Source: Sulfitobacter sp. HGT1 (GTDB lineage Bacteria; Pseudomonadota; Alphaproteobacteria; Rhodobacterales; Rhodobacteraceae). From it: a stretch of DNA of 64,000 nt. A model generated the notes under the pieces. That model had not been told where the DNA came from, ran no database searches, and saw nothing but the letters and a program-made list of their open reading frames with translations. The stretch lies in NCBI RefSeq assembly GCF_013282155.1, contig NZ_BLWI01000008.1, positions 496,001-560,000 on the forward strand, read 5' to 3'. The position numbers were made by a program, and so were the translations under genes. Of this stretch, positions 1 through 9,186 are shown piece after piece (within the stretch, counting starts at the first letter, position 1; each line of letters starts with the position of its first letter).

Positions 1-999
1 CTGGGCTTTTTGCTTGCCCTGACCCTAAGCCCCGTTGGCCGTGGCTTGTACCGTATTGGCGTGCCACATGTCGTTTCCGCCTTTATTCTCGTGTCGGCCA
101 CCGCGCTGCTGATCCTGTCGGTGGTGGTGCTCTCCGCCGGGACGGTTGCCCTTTGGAGCGACGAAATCCCGCAAATGGGCCGGGAAATCGAACAAAAGCT
201 CAGCAGCCTTAGTCAAGCGGTCGAAACCATGCGCAGCGCCAGCGAGGAAGTCGACAAGATCAGCAATGGCGGAGTCGACAACAGCAACGAAGTCGTCGTG
301 CGCCAACCCGGATTGCTGGACACGGCGCTGGATACGGTCAGCACCACAGGCGCGTCGCTGGCGGTTATCCTGATCCTCGCGCTGTTCTTGTTGTCATCAG
401 GAGAGATGTTCTACCTCAAGCTGGTGCAGTCCATGCCCACCATGACAGGCAAGAAACGTGCACTGCAGACCGTCTATGATGTGGAAAAACGGGTGTCGCG
501 GTATCTGCTGACCATCGCGTCGATCAACGCGGGGCTTGGTATTTGCGTCGGGCTGTATCTGACGGCACTGGGCCTGCCTTCGGCCTATATCTGGGGGATT
601 GCCGCGTTCATGCTGAATTTCCTGCCCTATATCGGCGGGTTCGGTGGCGTTATCTTGGTCGCGGGTTTTTCAATCGTGACCTTCGACAGCCTTGGCTATG
701 CCTTGCTGGCCCCCTTGGGCTATCTCACGCTGACCATGCTTGAGGGGCAGATCGTCACGCCATGGCTGGTCGGTCGCCGCCTTGAGATGAACACGGTCGC
801 CGTGTTTCTGACCGTGGTGTTCTGGGGCTGGCTTTGGGGAATTGCAGGTGCCTTGGTTGCGGTGCCTTTCCTCGTTGTCTTCAAGGTCATCTGCGAGAAT
901 TTTGAGCCCCTGCATACCATCGGGAATTTCCTGTCCGCAGAACAGGTCAAACCCGAGGATAGCAGGGAACAACAACGCGCTGATCTAGCTGGCCAGTGA
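1..999 (+). CDS. AI-2E/PerM family permease, 5' truncated by window edge
   Basis: Multi-pass inner-membrane protein of the AI-2E transporter (PerM/TqsA, UPF0118) family. The reading frame is open from base 1, so the start lies upstream; at least 333 residues are visible. Hydrophobic segments alternate with a polar region around residues 50-105, as in this family. The C-terminal half carries the typical block with NFLPYIGGFGG, followed by a segment around EGQIVTPWLVG and a final hydrophobic stretch. Members export small molecules or act as Na+/H+ antiporters, so the substrate cannot be told. The 3' end overlaps the opposing dctM gene by about 15 bases, so the two converge. Family assignment is firm, function is not. 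Confidence 0.85.
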   Translation: MGFLLALTLSPVGRGLYRIGVPHVVSAFILVSATALLILSVVVLSAGTVALWSDEIPQMGREIEQKLSSLSQAVETMRSASEEVDKISNGGVDNSNEVVVRQPGLLDTALDTVSTTGASLAVILILALFLLSSGEMFYLKLVQSMPTMTGKKRALQTVYDVEKRVSRYLLTIASINAGLGICVGLYLTALGLPSAYIWGIAAFMLNFLPYIGGFGGVILVAGFSIVTFDSLGYALLAPLGYLTLTMLEGQIVTPWLVGRRLEMNTVAVFLTVVFWGWLWGIAGALVAVPFLVVFKVICENFEPLHTIGNFLSAEQVKPEDSREQQRADLAGQ

Positions 1000-2385
1000 C
1001 GGCAGCCACAGCACGATAGACGGGAAGGCCACGAGCAAGGCGATCGTGATGGCATCCGCGACAAAGAACGGGGCCACGCCTTGGAACACGTCCTGAACCG
1101 TCAGGTCGTCACGCACACCGGCAACGACAAAACAGTTCAACCCGATGGGCGGGGTGATCAGGCAGAACTCGGCCATTTTCACCACCAAGATCCCGAACCA
1201 GATCGCGCACATCGGACCTGACATGCCAAAGGAACTGTCGGCGGCGGACACGAATTCGCCCCCGTTCAACGCCATCACCGCAGGATAGACCACAGGCAAG
1301 GTCAGCAGCAGCATCCCGATGGCATCCATGAACATGCCCAACACGGCATAGGCCAGCAGGATACAGATCAGGATCAGCATCGGGGCCATTTCAAGCGACG
1401 AAATCCAGTCGGCAAAGGCACCGGGCAAATCGGCAAAGCCCAGAAAGCGCACATAGATCAACACGCCCCAGATGATGCTAAAGATCATCACCGTCAGCTT
1501 GGCGGTTTCCAGCAAGGCGTCCTTCAGCTCTGGCCAGCGCATTCCGCGCCACAGCGCCATCAGGAACACGATAAACGCCCCGATGGCACCGCCTTCTGTG
1601 GGTGTGCCCCACGCATCGCCAAACGGGTTGTAGACGAAAAAGATGATGATCACGACAACGGCCACAATCGGCAAGGCCGGTGGCAGGGATTCAAACCGTT
1701 CACGCCATGTGAAGCCGGTGATCGGGGGGCCTACCTTTTTCCAGACCAGCGCAATGCCCACGATGATGATCGTATAGACCAGCGCCGAAAACGCACCGGG
1801 GATAAAGCCCGCCAGCAACAGCTTGCCCACATCCTGTTCCACGATAATGGCATAGATCACCAGAATCGCCGATGGCGGAATAAGTGAAGCCAGTGTGCCC
1901 GCAGCCGCCACAACACCGGCGGCGAATTTTTTGTTATAGCCGTTTTCGAGCATCTCTGGGATGGCGATACGCGCGAAAACCGCCGAAGTCGCAACCGAAG
2001 CACCGGATACCGCCGCAAACCCCGCCGTGGCGAAAACAGTGGCAACCGCCAGCCCGCCCGGCACCCAGGCGATCCAGCGTTTTGCCGCCTCGAACAGGGC
2101 CTTGGTCAGACCCGCGTAATAGGCAAGATACCCGATCAGGATAAAGGTCGGGATCAGCGACAGCGCCTGGCTGGCCACTTTGGAATGCGGCACCTGCCCG
2201 GCTGTTTTCGTGGCAACGGTCATCGCCCACATGAATTGCGAGGGGTCATACCCCTTTTTGGCCCAGAACACCCAGACCAGCCCGACCAGACCCGCCATCG
2301 CGGCGGCAAAGGCCACGCGCATCCCCAAAACGACCATGACCAAAAGGCCGATGGATACGTAAATACCAATGTCGATACTGTCCAT
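985..2385 (-). CDS. dctM: TRAP transporter large permease (DctM type)
   Basis: Large membrane subunit of a tripartite ATP-independent periplasmic transporter, which moves carboxylates or related solutes into the cytoplasm using an ion gradient. At 466 residues it is slightly longer than the usual 425-440. It is hydrophobic throughout, with about 12 predicted membrane segments. The late motif GMFMDAIGMLLLTLPVVYPA matches the DctM signature. Its start codon overlaps the dctQ stop by one base (TGATG), which suggests translational coupling. It is the last gene of the dctP-dctQ-dctM operon. The substrate cannot be read from sequence; the divergent acs gene makes a short organic acid a reasonable guess only. 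Confidence 0.93.
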   Translation of the reverse strand: MDSIDIGIYVSIGLLVMVVLGMRVAFAAAMAGLVGLVWVFWAKKGYDPSQFMWAMTVATKTAGQVPHSKVASQALSLIPTFILIGYLAYYAGLTKALFEAAKRWIAWVPGGLAVATVFATAGFAAVSGASVATSAVFARIAIPEMLENGYNKKFAAGVVAAAGTLASLIPPSAILVIYAIIVEQDVGKLLLAGFIPGAFSALVYTIIIVGIALVWKKVGPPITGFTWRERFESLPPALPIVAVVVIIIFFVYNPFGDAWGTPTEGGAIGAFIVFLMALWRGMRWPELKDALLETAKLTVMIFSIIWGVLIYVRFLGFADLPGAFADWISSLEMAPMLILICILLAYAVLGMFMDAIGMLLLTLPVVYPAVMALNGGEFVSAADSSFGMSGPMCAIWFGILVVKMAEFCLITPPIGLNCFVVAGVRDDLTVQDVFQGVAPFFVADAITIALLVAFPSIVLWLPSLAS

Positions 2386-3020
2386 CAGAGGTCCTCCCGT
2401 CCGGTGACAGCGGCCGCTTCACGCGCCGCAATTGTTGCTGCATCTTCGACCAGCGGCACACCAACAGGTTCATCCGTGCCGCTTTTGATCGCCAAGCCGT
2501 AGGAATAAAGCTGCAACATCAGACGCAAGGCCAATACGGAAAATGCGACAGGCACGATCAGCTTGGCTGGCCAGATCGGCAGTTTGATGTCGATGCTGCT
2601 GTCTCGGCTCCAGAGCGGGGCGGCAAAGTCGAAACTGCGTTGGAAATGCGCCCATGATCCCCAGATCAGCAACAAGATCAGGACCAACACCAGGAATGTC
2701 GTGATAAATTCGGCGGTCCACAGGGCACGGCCCCGAAGCCTGCCCACCAGAATGTCCATCCGGATATGCCCGCCATCGCGTTGGGTATAGCTGACCCCCA
2801 TAATCGCGATCAACGGCATCGCCATTTCGATCAGATCGACATAGCCCTGCACCGGAGAGTTGAAAATGTTACGTCCCCCGACGGAATAAACCGCCAGAAG
2901 CATCAGGGCAAAAACGGCAACCCCACTGACCAGACCAAAGGCTCTTTCAAGCCGGTATAGCCCCTGATCCAGACGGCTCAGAAGACTGTCATCGGTTATT
3001 ACCGCAGCACGAATGGCCAT
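2385..3020 (-). CDS. dctQ: TRAP transporter small permease (DctQ type)
   Basis: Small membrane subunit that couples the periplasmic binding protein to the large permease. About 211 residues, with four hydrophobic segments and the DctQ-like stretch GVSYTQRDGGHIRMDILV. I start it at MAIRAAVITDD (ATG at 3020) because a strong G-rich ribosome site lies just upstream; an in-frame ATG 20 codons earlier has no such site. The N-terminus (about 40 residues) and the C-terminal tail after the last helix are longer than in short family members. It lies between dctP and dctM and overlaps dctM by one base. Confidence 0.9.
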   Translation of the reverse strand: MAIRAAVITDDSLLSRLDQGLYRLERAFGLVSGVAVFALMLLAVYSVGGRNIFNSPVQGYVDLIEMAMPLIAIMGVSYTQRDGGHIRMDILVGRLRGRALWTAEFITTFLVLVLILLLIWGSWAHFQRSFDFAAPLWSRDSSIDIKLPIWPAKLIVPVAFSVLALRLMLQLYSYGLAIKSGTDEPVGVPLVEDAATIAAREAAAVTGREDL

Positions 3021-3128
3021 GGTGTTCCCCCCAATATCAAGATGGTTGTACGGCGATAAAAATCGCTTCGGAAATAGCAAACGGCGCGCAGCCCATACCA
3101 GGGCAGCGCGCCGTTCAAATGTCCGAGG

Positions 3129-4133
3129 TTACTTACCCAGTGTCGTGATCACCAGATCATAGAGCTCTTGCGCAGGCAGACCGCGTGCGTTGTTCTCTTC
3201 GATCCATTTGGCAGCAACAGGGCCGGCAGCCTTTTCGCGGAACGCGGCAAGGTTGTCTTCGTTATAGCTGACCTTTTCGATGCCTTTTTCATCCAGCAAC
3301 GCCCACCACTTGGTCATGGTGTTGTTGTTGTAGTTGTCGATGTAATAGGCCAGCGACTCGTCGACCGACCCCAACAGGGCCTCACGCTCGGCGTCAGACA
3401 AGGCACCCAGCGCATCGGAGTTCACCACAACAGGGCAGTTCACGGTGCCGGGGTTGAGGTTTTCTGTCCACCATTTCGCAGCTTCCATGATCCCAAAGGA
3501 CATGTGCGCATGGGGGGCAAATGCGATCGATTTAACGATGCCCGAATCCATTGCCTGACGGGCCTCGCCCGAGGTCACGGAGGTTGGCACAGCACCGATC
3601 AGCGTCAGCGCTTCGCCGATACCACCTGTCGCACGAACAGTCAGACCGTCGTAATCGGCAAGCGTTTTGGGCGCGTCGCCCACACCGGCAATGTTATACT
3701 GTGGCATCGGCGATGGCATCAGCAGCGTTGCGTTCCAACGTGCCAGATCGGCAACTGTAGCCGGGTGCGCATAGATTGCTTTGGAAGCCGCGACTTCTTC
3801 TTCGAGGGTCTGCACGCCAAGGAACGGCAGTTCCAGCACGGTGATCGACGGGTTTTTATCCGCGTGGTAGCCTGCACAGAACTGCGCCATCTCGAAGGCA
3901 CCAATGGAAATACCATCAAGGTTTTCAGTGTTCTTGGACAGACCACCGTAGCTGACGTTAATGGTGAATTCGCCGCCGGTCTTTTCGGAAACCAGTTCTG
4001 CGATTTTCTCGATGTGCTCGGTAAAGGCGCGACGCTTGCCCCAAACAGATGCGTTCCACTCGGTTGCCACAGCTTGTGATGCGAATGCGAATGTGAGGGC
4101 GCTGATTGCTGCGCCGTTTAGTAGATTCTTCAT
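3129..4133 (-). CDS. dctP: TRAP transporter substrate-binding protein (DctP type)
   Basis: Periplasmic solute-binding subunit, 334 residues. A signal peptide is visible (MKNLLNGAAISALTFAFAS, cleavage probably after QAVA). The ATG at 4133 follows a clear GGGAGAG ribosome site; an ATG 28 codons upstream is ignored. The block around GLTVRATGGIGEAL carries the arginine that in this family usually pairs with the ligand carboxylate. The ligand-facing segment IVKSIAFAPHAHM is unlike C4-dicarboxylate DctP, so the substrate is open. It is the first gene of its operon, divergent from acs across a 384-base region. Confidence 0.92.
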   Translation of the reverse strand: MKNLLNGAAISALTFAFASQAVATEWNASVWGKRRAFTEHIEKIAELVSEKTGGEFTINVSYGGLSKNTENLDGISIGAFEMAQFCAGYHADKNPSITVLELPFLGVQTLEEEVAASKAIYAHPATVADLARWNATLLMPSPMPQYNIAGVGDAPKTLADYDGLTVRATGGIGEALTLIGAVPTSVTSGEARQAMDSGIVKSIAFAPHAHMSFGIMEAAKWWTENLNPGTVNCPVVVNSDALGALSDAEREALLGSVDESLAYYIDNYNNNTMTKWWALLDEKGIEKVSYNEDNLAAFREKAAGPVAAKWIEENNARGLPAQELYDLVITTLGK

Positions 4134-4517
4134 GTAGTCTCTCCCTTGATGCGGAGCTATGCGTTCCGCTTGCCAAAACACTAACTGCGGACAGCGGGTC
4201 TGCCAACCCCAGAACATGCGGTGCCGATTTTAGGCCTTTGGCTTGATCCTGAAATGGTTTGAGGCCGCAAATTTGCCCTGTAAAACCGCTTGAAAATGTT
4301 GACATGTAATCGGCGGCAAAGGCGGGAAAATTCCCAATACCCCTCGCAAAATTTACAAATCACCGCCGCTTTCGGAAAAAAATTTACAGACAAAGCGCGC
4401 CATAACAGATACTTATTCCTTTCTTTTCAGTTGCCGCTATGATCCGCCAAGGGAGGATCGACGAGCCGTCAGGCTCAGCCGGTCGATTGAATGCTATGAT
4501 CCTTGAGGGAGGAACCG
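4134..4517. promoter_or_regulatory. Divergent control region between dctP and acs
   Basis: This 384-base non-coding stretch separates divergent genes and should hold both promoters. It is richer in A+T near 4340-4420. A ten-base direct repeat AAAATTTACA occurs at 4348-4357 and 4379-4388, 31 bases apart, about three helical turns, which would suit a regulator binding one face of the DNA. Just before acs there are two purine-rich ribosome-site-like stretches (about 4450 and 4506), each preceded by TATGATCC, with a small hairpin between them (GAGCC/GGCTC). The downstream one serves acs. The regulator is unknown. Confidence 0.5.
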
Positions 4518-6470
4518 ATGTCCAACGCTGCAAAGACCTATCCGCCATCCGCCGAAATGGCTGCAGGTGCCCATGTGAACGCTGCCAAATACGATGCCAT
4601 GTACAAGGCGTCGATTGATGATGCAGACGGGTTCTGGCGCGAACAGGCGCAGCGTATTGACTGGATGACCCCCTTTACCACAGTAAAGGACGTGGATTTC
4701 ACCTTTGGACAGGTCAAGATCAACTGGTTCGCCGATGGTGCGCTGAACGTCAGCGCCAACTGTATCGACCGCCACCTTGAGACACGCGGCGACCAGACCG
4801 CCATCATCTGGGAGCCCGACAGCCCCGAAGAAGGCGCGCAGCACATCACCTACAAGGAACTGCACGCCCAGACCTGCAAAATGGCAAACATCCTGCGCGA
4901 TCTGGGTGTGACCAAAGGCGACCGGGTTGTCATCTATCTGCCGATGATCCCCGAAGCCGCCTATGCGATGCTGGCTTGCGCGCGGATCGGTGCCATCCAC
5001 TCCATCGTTTTCGCAGGTTTCTCGCCCGATGCCTTGGCATCGCGGGTGAACGGATCAGAGGCCAAGGTCGTCATCACTGCCGATTATGCCCCGCGCGGTG
5101 GCAAGGCGACGCCGCTGAAAACCAATGCCGACCAAGCGCTGCTGCACTGCAAGGACAGCGTCAAATGCCTCGTTGTCAAGCGCACCGGCGGCCAGACAAC
5201 CTGGACCGAAGGCCGCGATTTCGACTATAAAGCACTGGCAAAGGACGCCGCTGACACCTGCGCCCCCGAGGCGATGAACGCCGAAGATCCGCTGTTCATC
5301 CTCTACACCTCGGGCTCGACCGGTCAGCCCAAAGGCGTTGTGCATTCCACCGGCGGCTATCTGGTCTATGCCGCGATGACCCACGAGATCACGTTCGATT
5401 ACCATGATGGCGATGTCTATTGGTGCACTGCGGATGTGGGTTGGGTCACGGGCCACAGCTATATCGTCTATGGGCCACTGGCCAATGGTGCCACCACCCT
5501 GATGTTCGAAGGCGTGCCAACCTATCCCGATGCCAGCCGGTTCTGGCAGATCTGCGAAAAGCACAAGGTGAACCAGTTCTACACCGCCCCCACCGCCATT
5601 CGTGCGCTGATGGGCAAGGGGCGCGAATTCGTGGACGGCTGTGATCTGAGCAGCCTCAAATTGCTGGGGACCGTGGGCGAACCGATCAACCCCGAAGCAT
5701 GGAACTGGTACAATGACGTTGTCGGCAAGGGCAATTGCCCGATCGTCGACACATGGTGGCAGACCGAAACCGGCGGTCACTTGATGACCCCCCTGCCCGG
5801 TGCTCACGCCACCAAACCCGGTGCCGCGATGAAGCCGTTCTTTGGCATCAAACCGGTCGTGCTGGAACCCGCCTCGGGCGAGATCGTCGAGGGCAATGGC
5901 GTCGAAGGTGTGTTGTGCATCGCCGACAGCTGGCCCGGTCAGATGCGTACCGTTTGGGGCGATCACGAACGGTTCGAGCAGACATATTTCAGCGACTACA
6001 AGGGCTATTACTTTACCGGTGACGGCTGCCGCCGCGACGAAGACGGCGATTACTGGATCACCGGGCGCGTCGATGACGTGATCAACGTATCCGGCCACCG
6101 CATGGGGACCGCCGAAGTCGAAAGCGCGCTGGTTGCCCACCCCAAGGTGGCCGAGGCCGCCGTGGTCGGTTATCCGCATGATATCAAAGGCCAAGGCATC
6201 TATTGCTATGTGTCCTTGATGGCGGGTGAGGAACCTACGGACGAGCTGCGCACCGAACTGCGCAACTGGGTACGCACCGAAATCGGCCCGATTGCATCGC
6301 CAGACCTGATCCAATGGGCCCCCGGCCTGCCAAAAACACGGTCGGGCAAGATCATGCGCCGCATCCTGCGCAAGATTGCCGAAAACGACTTTGGCGCGCT
6401 TGGCGACATCTCGACACTGGCGGAACCCGAAGTGGTGGACGAACTGATCGAAAACCGCATGAACCGCTAA
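4518..6470 (+). CDS. acs: Acetyl-CoA synthetase (AMP-forming)
   Basis: Converts acetate, ATP and CoA to acetyl-CoA through acetyl-AMP; cytoplasmic. The 650-residue length is typical. Adenylate-forming motifs appear in order: [34 protein letters not shown], then [20 protein letters not shown] of the mobile C-terminal domain. [11 protein letters not shown] near the end holds the lysine that is acetylated to silence the enzyme in many bacteria. The ATG at 4518 follows GAGGGAGG at ideal spacing. It is monocistronic, with a hairpin terminator after it. The divergent TRAP operon may be co-regulated. Identity as Acs rather than propionyl-CoA synthetase is likely from overall similarity, not proven. 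Confidence 0.95.
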   Translation: MSNAAKTYPPSAEMAAGAHVNAAKYDAMYKASIDDADGFWREQAQRIDWMTPFTTVKDVDFTFGQVKINWFADGALNVSANCIDRHLETRGDQTAIIWEPDSPEEGAQHITYKELHAQTCKMANILRDLGVTKGDRVVIYLPMIPEAAYAMLACARIGAIHSIVFAGFSPDALASRVNGSEAKVVITADYAPRGGKATPLKTNADQALLHCKDSVKCLVVKRTGGQTTWTEGRDFDYKALAKDAADTCAPEAMNAEDPLFILYTSGSTGQPKGVVHSTGGYLVYAAMTHEITFDYHDGDVYWCTADVGWVTGHSYIVYGPLANGATTLMFEGVPTYPDASRFWQICEKHKVNQFYTAPTAIRALMGKGREFVDGCDLSSLKLLGTVGEPINPEAWNWYNDVVGKGNCPIVDTWWQTETGGHLMTPLPGAHATKPGAAMKPFFGIKPVVLEPASGEIVEGNGVEGVLCIADSWPGQMRTVWGDHERFEQTYFSDYKGYYFTGDGCRRDEDGDYWITGRVDDVINVSGHRMGTAEVESALVAHPKVAEAAVVGYPHDIKGQGIYCYVSLMAGEEPTDELRTELRNWVRTEIGPIASPDLIQWAPGLPKTRSGKIMRRILRKIAENDFGALGDISTLAEPEVVDELIENRMNR

Positions 6471-6490
6471 GGGAAACGCACACATATTAG

Positions 6491-6521
6491 AAAAGGGGGC
6501 ATCCAGTCGGGTGCCCCTTTT
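6491..6521 (+). terminator. Rho-independent terminator after acs
   Basis: An inverted repeat AAAAGGGGGCA / TGCCCCTTTT closes a short loop 20 bases after the acs stop and ends in a T run. One unpaired G sits in the left arm. Confidence 0.75.
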
Positions 6522-6585
6522 GCAGTCCGGCCCTGGGGGAAACGCCCCCAACACCGGCCATGCCTCAGGCGTCTGTCCCTAGCCC

Positions 6586-6996
6586 TTATGCATAAAGCCT
6601 CCGGATTTTCTGAACCCCCTCGTCATCAAGGGGTTTGAAAACATACCCTTTGATTGATCCGATTTCTGCTGCTTTTGCCATGTCTTGCGGATTGCTGGAC
6701 GAGGTCAGCATCATCACGACCAAGCCTGGCGGACTGTTTGCGGCTTGGGCCTTGCGCTCCATCTCGAGGATGGTTTCGAAACCCGTCAAAAGCGGCATAT
6801 TCACATCCATCAAAATAAGAAACGGCGTGCCTTGAGCATCCCTGCGAAAATCGCCCCTTGTCAGCCGTTCAAGGAATTCAGTGCCGTTTGTGACCTCAAA
6901 TATCTCCCCAAATCCGCCAGCTTTGGCAAGCCGCCGCCTTACGATATATCGATCCGAAACGTTGTCATCGACAACCACAACCGGAATATCAGTCAT
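6586..6996 (-). CDS. Single-domain response regulator (CheY-like receiver)
   Basis: A 136-residue protein made only of a receiver domain. Acidic pocket VVDDN, phospho-acceptor Asp64 in LILMDVNMP, Thr98 in MMLTSS and Lys121 in VFKPL are all present. A GGAGG site precedes the ATG at 6996. It overlaps the end of the upstream histidine kinase by eight bases (ATGACTGA), so the two are one operon and a likely pair. It resembles the receiver-only proteins (Rcp1-like) often found beside PAS or phytochrome kinases. With no output domain, it must act on another protein or in a phosphorelay. Confidence 0.92.
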   Translation of the reverse strand: MTDIPVVVVDDNVSDRYIVRRRLAKAGGFGEIFEVTNGTEFLERLTRGDFRRDAQGTPFLILMDVNMPLLTGFETILEMERKAQAANSPPGLVVMMLTSSSNPQDMAKAAEIGSIKGYVFKPLDDEGVQKIRRLYA

Positions 6997-8446
6997 GCGT
7001 TTTTTCCTCCGATGGCAGGGTAAAGCATATCTCGGTGCCTTGCCCCACGGTGCTGTTGATCGTGATCTCCCCGCCAAGCCGTTCAACCTGTTTTTGAACC
7101 AATGACAGACCCAGCCCGTCACCACTTCGCTCGTCCAGTCTGATGAACATCTGAAATACCTTGAGCAAATTCTGCTCTGAAATTCCTATCCCGTTATCCC
7201 GGACAGATATTTTCACCCCATCTTCAACGGCATCGCTTTTGACGCAAATCACATGCTCCGGTTTCGAGCTGTCGCCATAGCGCAATGCGTTGGACAGCAT
7301 GTTTTCGATGATCACTTTCAACGTCGGCAGCTCTGTCACGAGGGGGTCAGCATAATTGAACTCCAGCTCCAGCTTTGTGGTGCTTTTTCCGCCTGTGAGA
7401 TCTATCCATATCTCTGCGATGATGGCATCCAGCAAGACCGGTACCTTTGGCATCCCGTCCCGTCCCGCACGTGCGATTTGCAACACACCTTCGACTTTTT
7501 TGGCGCTGCGGTGGCTGATATCAATCACCCTTGCAAGGTTCTCGCGCACCTCATCAAGGTTCCCTTCATCCAGATCCTCGATGCATAAATTCAACAGCCC
7601 GGTGATCGACGACAACGGTGCCTTCAGATCGTGGCTCGCGCTATAGGCAAAATGCGAAAGCTCGACATTCAGCGCCGCCAGCTCCGCGCTTTTCCTTGCA
7701 ACCGCCTCGGCCGCCGCGACACGTTCGGATAAATCGACAATCGTGCTCATGACCAAGACCCCGCTTGGTGCATCGACAGGTGTGAGGGATATTTCCACGG
7801 GAAAGCGTGTCCCGTCACTGCGCCGGGCGAACAGATCCCTGCCCAACCCCATGAACCGTTCGGTGCTGTTGTTCATGAAACTGCCAAGATACACAGGATG
7901 CGCCCGCCGGAATTCTTCGGGAATAAGCATCTCCACCTTATGACCCAGCAGATCTTCTTCATCATAGCCAAACAACGTCGACGCGGCTTTGTTGACGAAC
8001 ACGATTGTCCCGCGTCCATCCACCATCACCATGGCGCTGGCAGCGGCATCCATGGCGCGGTGCATCCGGTCCTCGTGGACCTTTCGATGGCTGATGTCGA
8101 TGGCTGCAACAAGCGCCATTTTTTCGACGCCATCGGTGACCGGTTCAAGCCCCAGTTCAAGCGGGATCACATTGCCCGATTTTGTCACCCCATGCAGATC
8201 ACGCCCCGCCCCCATGCTCCGCTTCGTTGACACCTGGTTATAGGCACTGCGCAATTCGGGGTGATATTCGCGGATTGAGGCGGGCACCAATGCCTCAACG
8301 TTCAACCCGCGGAGCTCTTCAATGGTGTATTCAAAAAGATCAAGGAAATCGTCATTGGCCAGCAACATCGAACCATCACTTGCAACCAAAAGCATCGGCA
8401 CCGGAGATATATCAAACGCCAAACGGAATTTATCAATTAGCGACAC
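6989..8446 (-). CDS. PAS-domain sensor histidine kinase
   Basis: A 485-residue kinase with no membrane segment, so probably a cytoplasmic sensor. Two PAS domains lie at about residues 8-118 and 130-243. The dimerization box holds the phospho-accepting His272 in SHDLKAPLSS. The ATPase domain shows the N box (ENMLSNALRYG, Asn386), DNGIGIS and GDGLGLSLV. Translation starts at GTG (8446) behind an AGAAGG-like site. It is co-transcribed with the receiver at 6586-6996. The signal is unknown; I see no cysteine or histidine pattern typical of LOV or heme PAS domains. Confidence 0.92.
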   Translation of the reverse strand: MSLIDKFRLAFDISPVPMLLVASDGSMLLANDDFLDLFEYTIEELRGLNVEALVPASIREYHPELRSAYNQVSTKRSMGAGRDLHGVTKSGNVIPLELGLEPVTDGVEKMALVAAIDISHRKVHEDRMHRAMDAAASAMVMVDGRGTIVFVNKAASTLFGYDEEDLLGHKVEMLIPEEFRRAHPVYLGSFMNNSTERFMGLGRDLFARRSDGTRFPVEISLTPVDAPSGVLVMSTIVDLSERVAAAEAVARKSAELAALNVELSHFAYSASHDLKAPLSSITGLLNLCIEDLDEGNLDEVRENLARVIDISHRSAKKVEGVLQIARAGRDGMPKVPVLLDAIIAEIWIDLTGGKSTTKLELEFNYADPLVTELPTLKVIIENMLSNALRYGDSSKPEHVICVKSDAVEDGVKISVRDNGIGISEQNLLKVFQMFIRLDERSGDGLGLSLVQKQVERLGGEITINSTVGQGTEICFTLPSEEKTHD

Positions 8447-8665
8447 ATCAAGCCCTTCTTATTTATGACAGCAGCCCGACACTGAAATTCATCCTCGATC
8501 TACCTATCCAAGGGAGGTTAAGAAACCGTTCGCTGTCACAAGGTGCGTAGAGCCGGGCCGTTTCAAACCCCTTTGCAACGCTTTCCCTTACGGCTTTGCC
8601 ACCGCACAAAGCCCCTGCGGTTTTGCCGTCTGGACAATTCTGCCCCCCCGTGGCACCGCTGCACC

Positions 8666-9184
8666 ATGAAAAAAAGCTTGCATCATTTCGTTCCGGCCTC
8701 TGACGACACTTCAGACCTGCGTCGCGCCTTCGGGCGCTTTGCGACCGGGGTAACGGTGGTCACCGTCCAGACGCCGCAAGGCCCGCTGGGCATGACCGCA
8801 AATTCGTTTTCATCCGTGTCGCTTGATCCGGCATTGGTGCTGTGGTCGCCCGGAAAATCGTCAAAACGCCATGACGCCTTTGTCCAGGCACCGCATTTCG
8901 CAATCCATGTTCTGGGCGCGGACCAGCAGGCATTGGCAGATCACTTTGCCGCCAATGGCGACGGGTTCGACCGTTTCGATTGGTCCAAAGGGCCTAATGG
9001 CGCGCCAACATTGGCCGGATGCCTGACGACTTTTCATTGCGATACATTCGCCGTCCATCCGGCGGGTGACCATTCACTGATCCTGGGTCAGGTCACGCAA
9101 TGCGCCTATGAGCCGGACCGACACGCCCCCGCCTTGCTGTTCGAACAAAGCAGGTTCGGCGCGTTCAGCACATCCGCCAGCTAA
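8666..9184 (+). CDS. Flavin reductase domain protein (FMN-binding split barrel)
   Basis: A 172-residue protein of the HpaC/RutF-like flavin reductase family, which supplies reduced FMN or FAD to partner monooxygenases using NAD(P)H. Family hallmarks are visible: FGRFATGVTVVTV near the N-terminus, then GMTANSFSSVSLDPALVL, the stretch that lines the flavin phosphate. ATG at 8666 (MKKSLHHF) is preferred over an upstream in-frame start in low-quality sequence. No monooxygenase gene lies beside it, so its partner is unknown. It stands alone between divergent and convergent neighbours. Confidence 0.88.
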   Translation: MKKSLHHFVPASDDTSDLRRAFGRFATGVTVVTVQTPQGPLGMTANSFSSVSLDPALVLWSPGKSSKRHDAFVQAPHFAIHVLGADQQALADHFAANGDGFDRFDWSKGPNGAPTLAGCLTTFHCDTFAVHPAGDHSLILGQVTQCAYEPDRHAPALLFEQSRFGAFSTSAS

Positions 9185-9186
9185 GC

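Noticed and set aside
5055-6554. 499-codon minus-strand frame
   Set aside because: It mirrors acs, has no recognisable family, and runs through the acs terminator.
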